A program made the position numbers and the translations under genes. A stretch of DNA of 48,195 nt from NCBI GenBank assembly GCA_017547205.1, contig JAFYQH010000002.1:1-48195 (forward strand), read 5' to 3'. Below are positions 48,056 to 48,195 of this stretch, piece by piece (the stretch's first letter is position 1; each line of letters begins with the position of its first letter). Under the pieces are notes generated by a model that saw nothing but the letters and a program-made list of their open reading frames with translations, had not been told where the DNA came from and did not search any database. The stretch comes from Bacteroidaceae bacterium (GTDB taxonomy: Bacteria; Bacteroidota; Bacteroidia; Bacteroidales; Bacteroidaceae).

Positions 48056-48195
48056 ATCGAGTAGGTCGGGAAACGAAGGTTTTCTGACCTATTTTCGTTT
48101 CCTTTCCTCTCACACCACCGTACGTGCCGTTCGGCATACGGCGGTTTAACTTGTTTTCAAAGAGTGTCTAATCAAATAATAATCCAAGCAACTAA
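48056..48195 (-). mobile_element. 3' end of a group II intron (domains V and VI), cut by the window edge
   Basis: On the minus strand, 48145-48114 forms a domain V hairpin: ACCGCCGTA pairs with TACGGTGGT, then a 2-base CG bulge, TGCC with GGCA and a GAAC loop. The CGC triad lies in the lower stem. A domain VI hairpin follows (stem 48069-48077 with 48094-48102), and the sequence ends CCTACTCGAT at about 48056, a typical 3' end. The body and any reverse transcriptase lie beyond the window. Confidence 0.8.

Overview
The window reads as chromosomal DNA of a gut- or mouth-type Bacteroidales bacterium, probably near Prevotellaceae/Bacteroidaceae (inference). The evidence is the gene content: single-chain NifJ, fused CcsBA, a DUF3078 barrel, an RNase Y locus with ZapA, a CBM20-bearing MalQ, GH2/GH92/GH33 enzymes, C10 cysteine proteases and a tmRNA tag of the GNNNYALAA type. 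Promoters also fit the phylum: several genes are preceded by TAnnTTTG, twice with TTTG 19 nt upstream. No tRNA, rRNA, CRISPR array, transposase or integrase gene was found.

Layout. 1-1880: a short inverted-repeat element, then umuD-umuC. 2040-6065: a large secreted GH2 beta-galactosidase. 6408-9746 (minus): 4-alpha-glucanotransferase and a small FNT-type channel. 10029-12070: amidase and MCE/MlaD-like envelope genes. 12090-13527: a MerR/GyrI regulator that appears to sit inside a broken copy of an intergenic repeat. 13529-15190 (minus): a GHL10 glycosidase with a T9SS-like tail. 15363-18926: pyruvate:ferredoxin oxidoreductase. 19056-22764: a GadC-like antiporter and a GH92 mannosidase lipoprotein. 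22828-26158 (minus): a cation/proton antiporter and a DUF3078 outer-membrane protein. 26355-28908: yidC and an unknown gene. 28974-31196: a DUF2156 protein and a purine permease. 31227-39093: two C10 protease genes in tandem, the second encoding a 1917-residue protein that also carries a GH33 sialidase. 39334-41583: a coiled-coil gene, zapA and rny. 41780-44441: an HD protein, mntP and ccsBA. 44507-44901: tmRNA. 45111-46877 (minus): sppA. 47065-48000 (minus): a bile-acid:sodium-symporter family protein. The right edge holds the 3' end (domains V and VI) of a group II intron on the minus strand.

How the parts fit. Beta-galactosidase, alpha-mannosidase, sialidase and two secreted cysteine proteases together suggest foraging on host glycoproteins such as mucin. 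The most unusual gene is the protease-sialidase fusion at 33340-39093: protein cleavage and terminal sialic acid removal appear joined in one exported polypeptide with several beta-rich modules. The two C10 proteins share a C-terminal tail, have no recognisable pro-domain, and have no inhibitor gene beside them. The rest is mostly housekeeping: envelope maintenance (amidase, MCE, YidC, SppA), fermentation (NifJ, FNT), RNA turnover (RNase Y) and ribosome rescue (tmRNA).

Two families of short intergenic repeat were recognised by eye: family A at 2-144 and 33030-33173, and family B at 41599-41768, with split parts at 12090-12151 and 13507-13527. All assignments come from reading the sequence; no database search was run.
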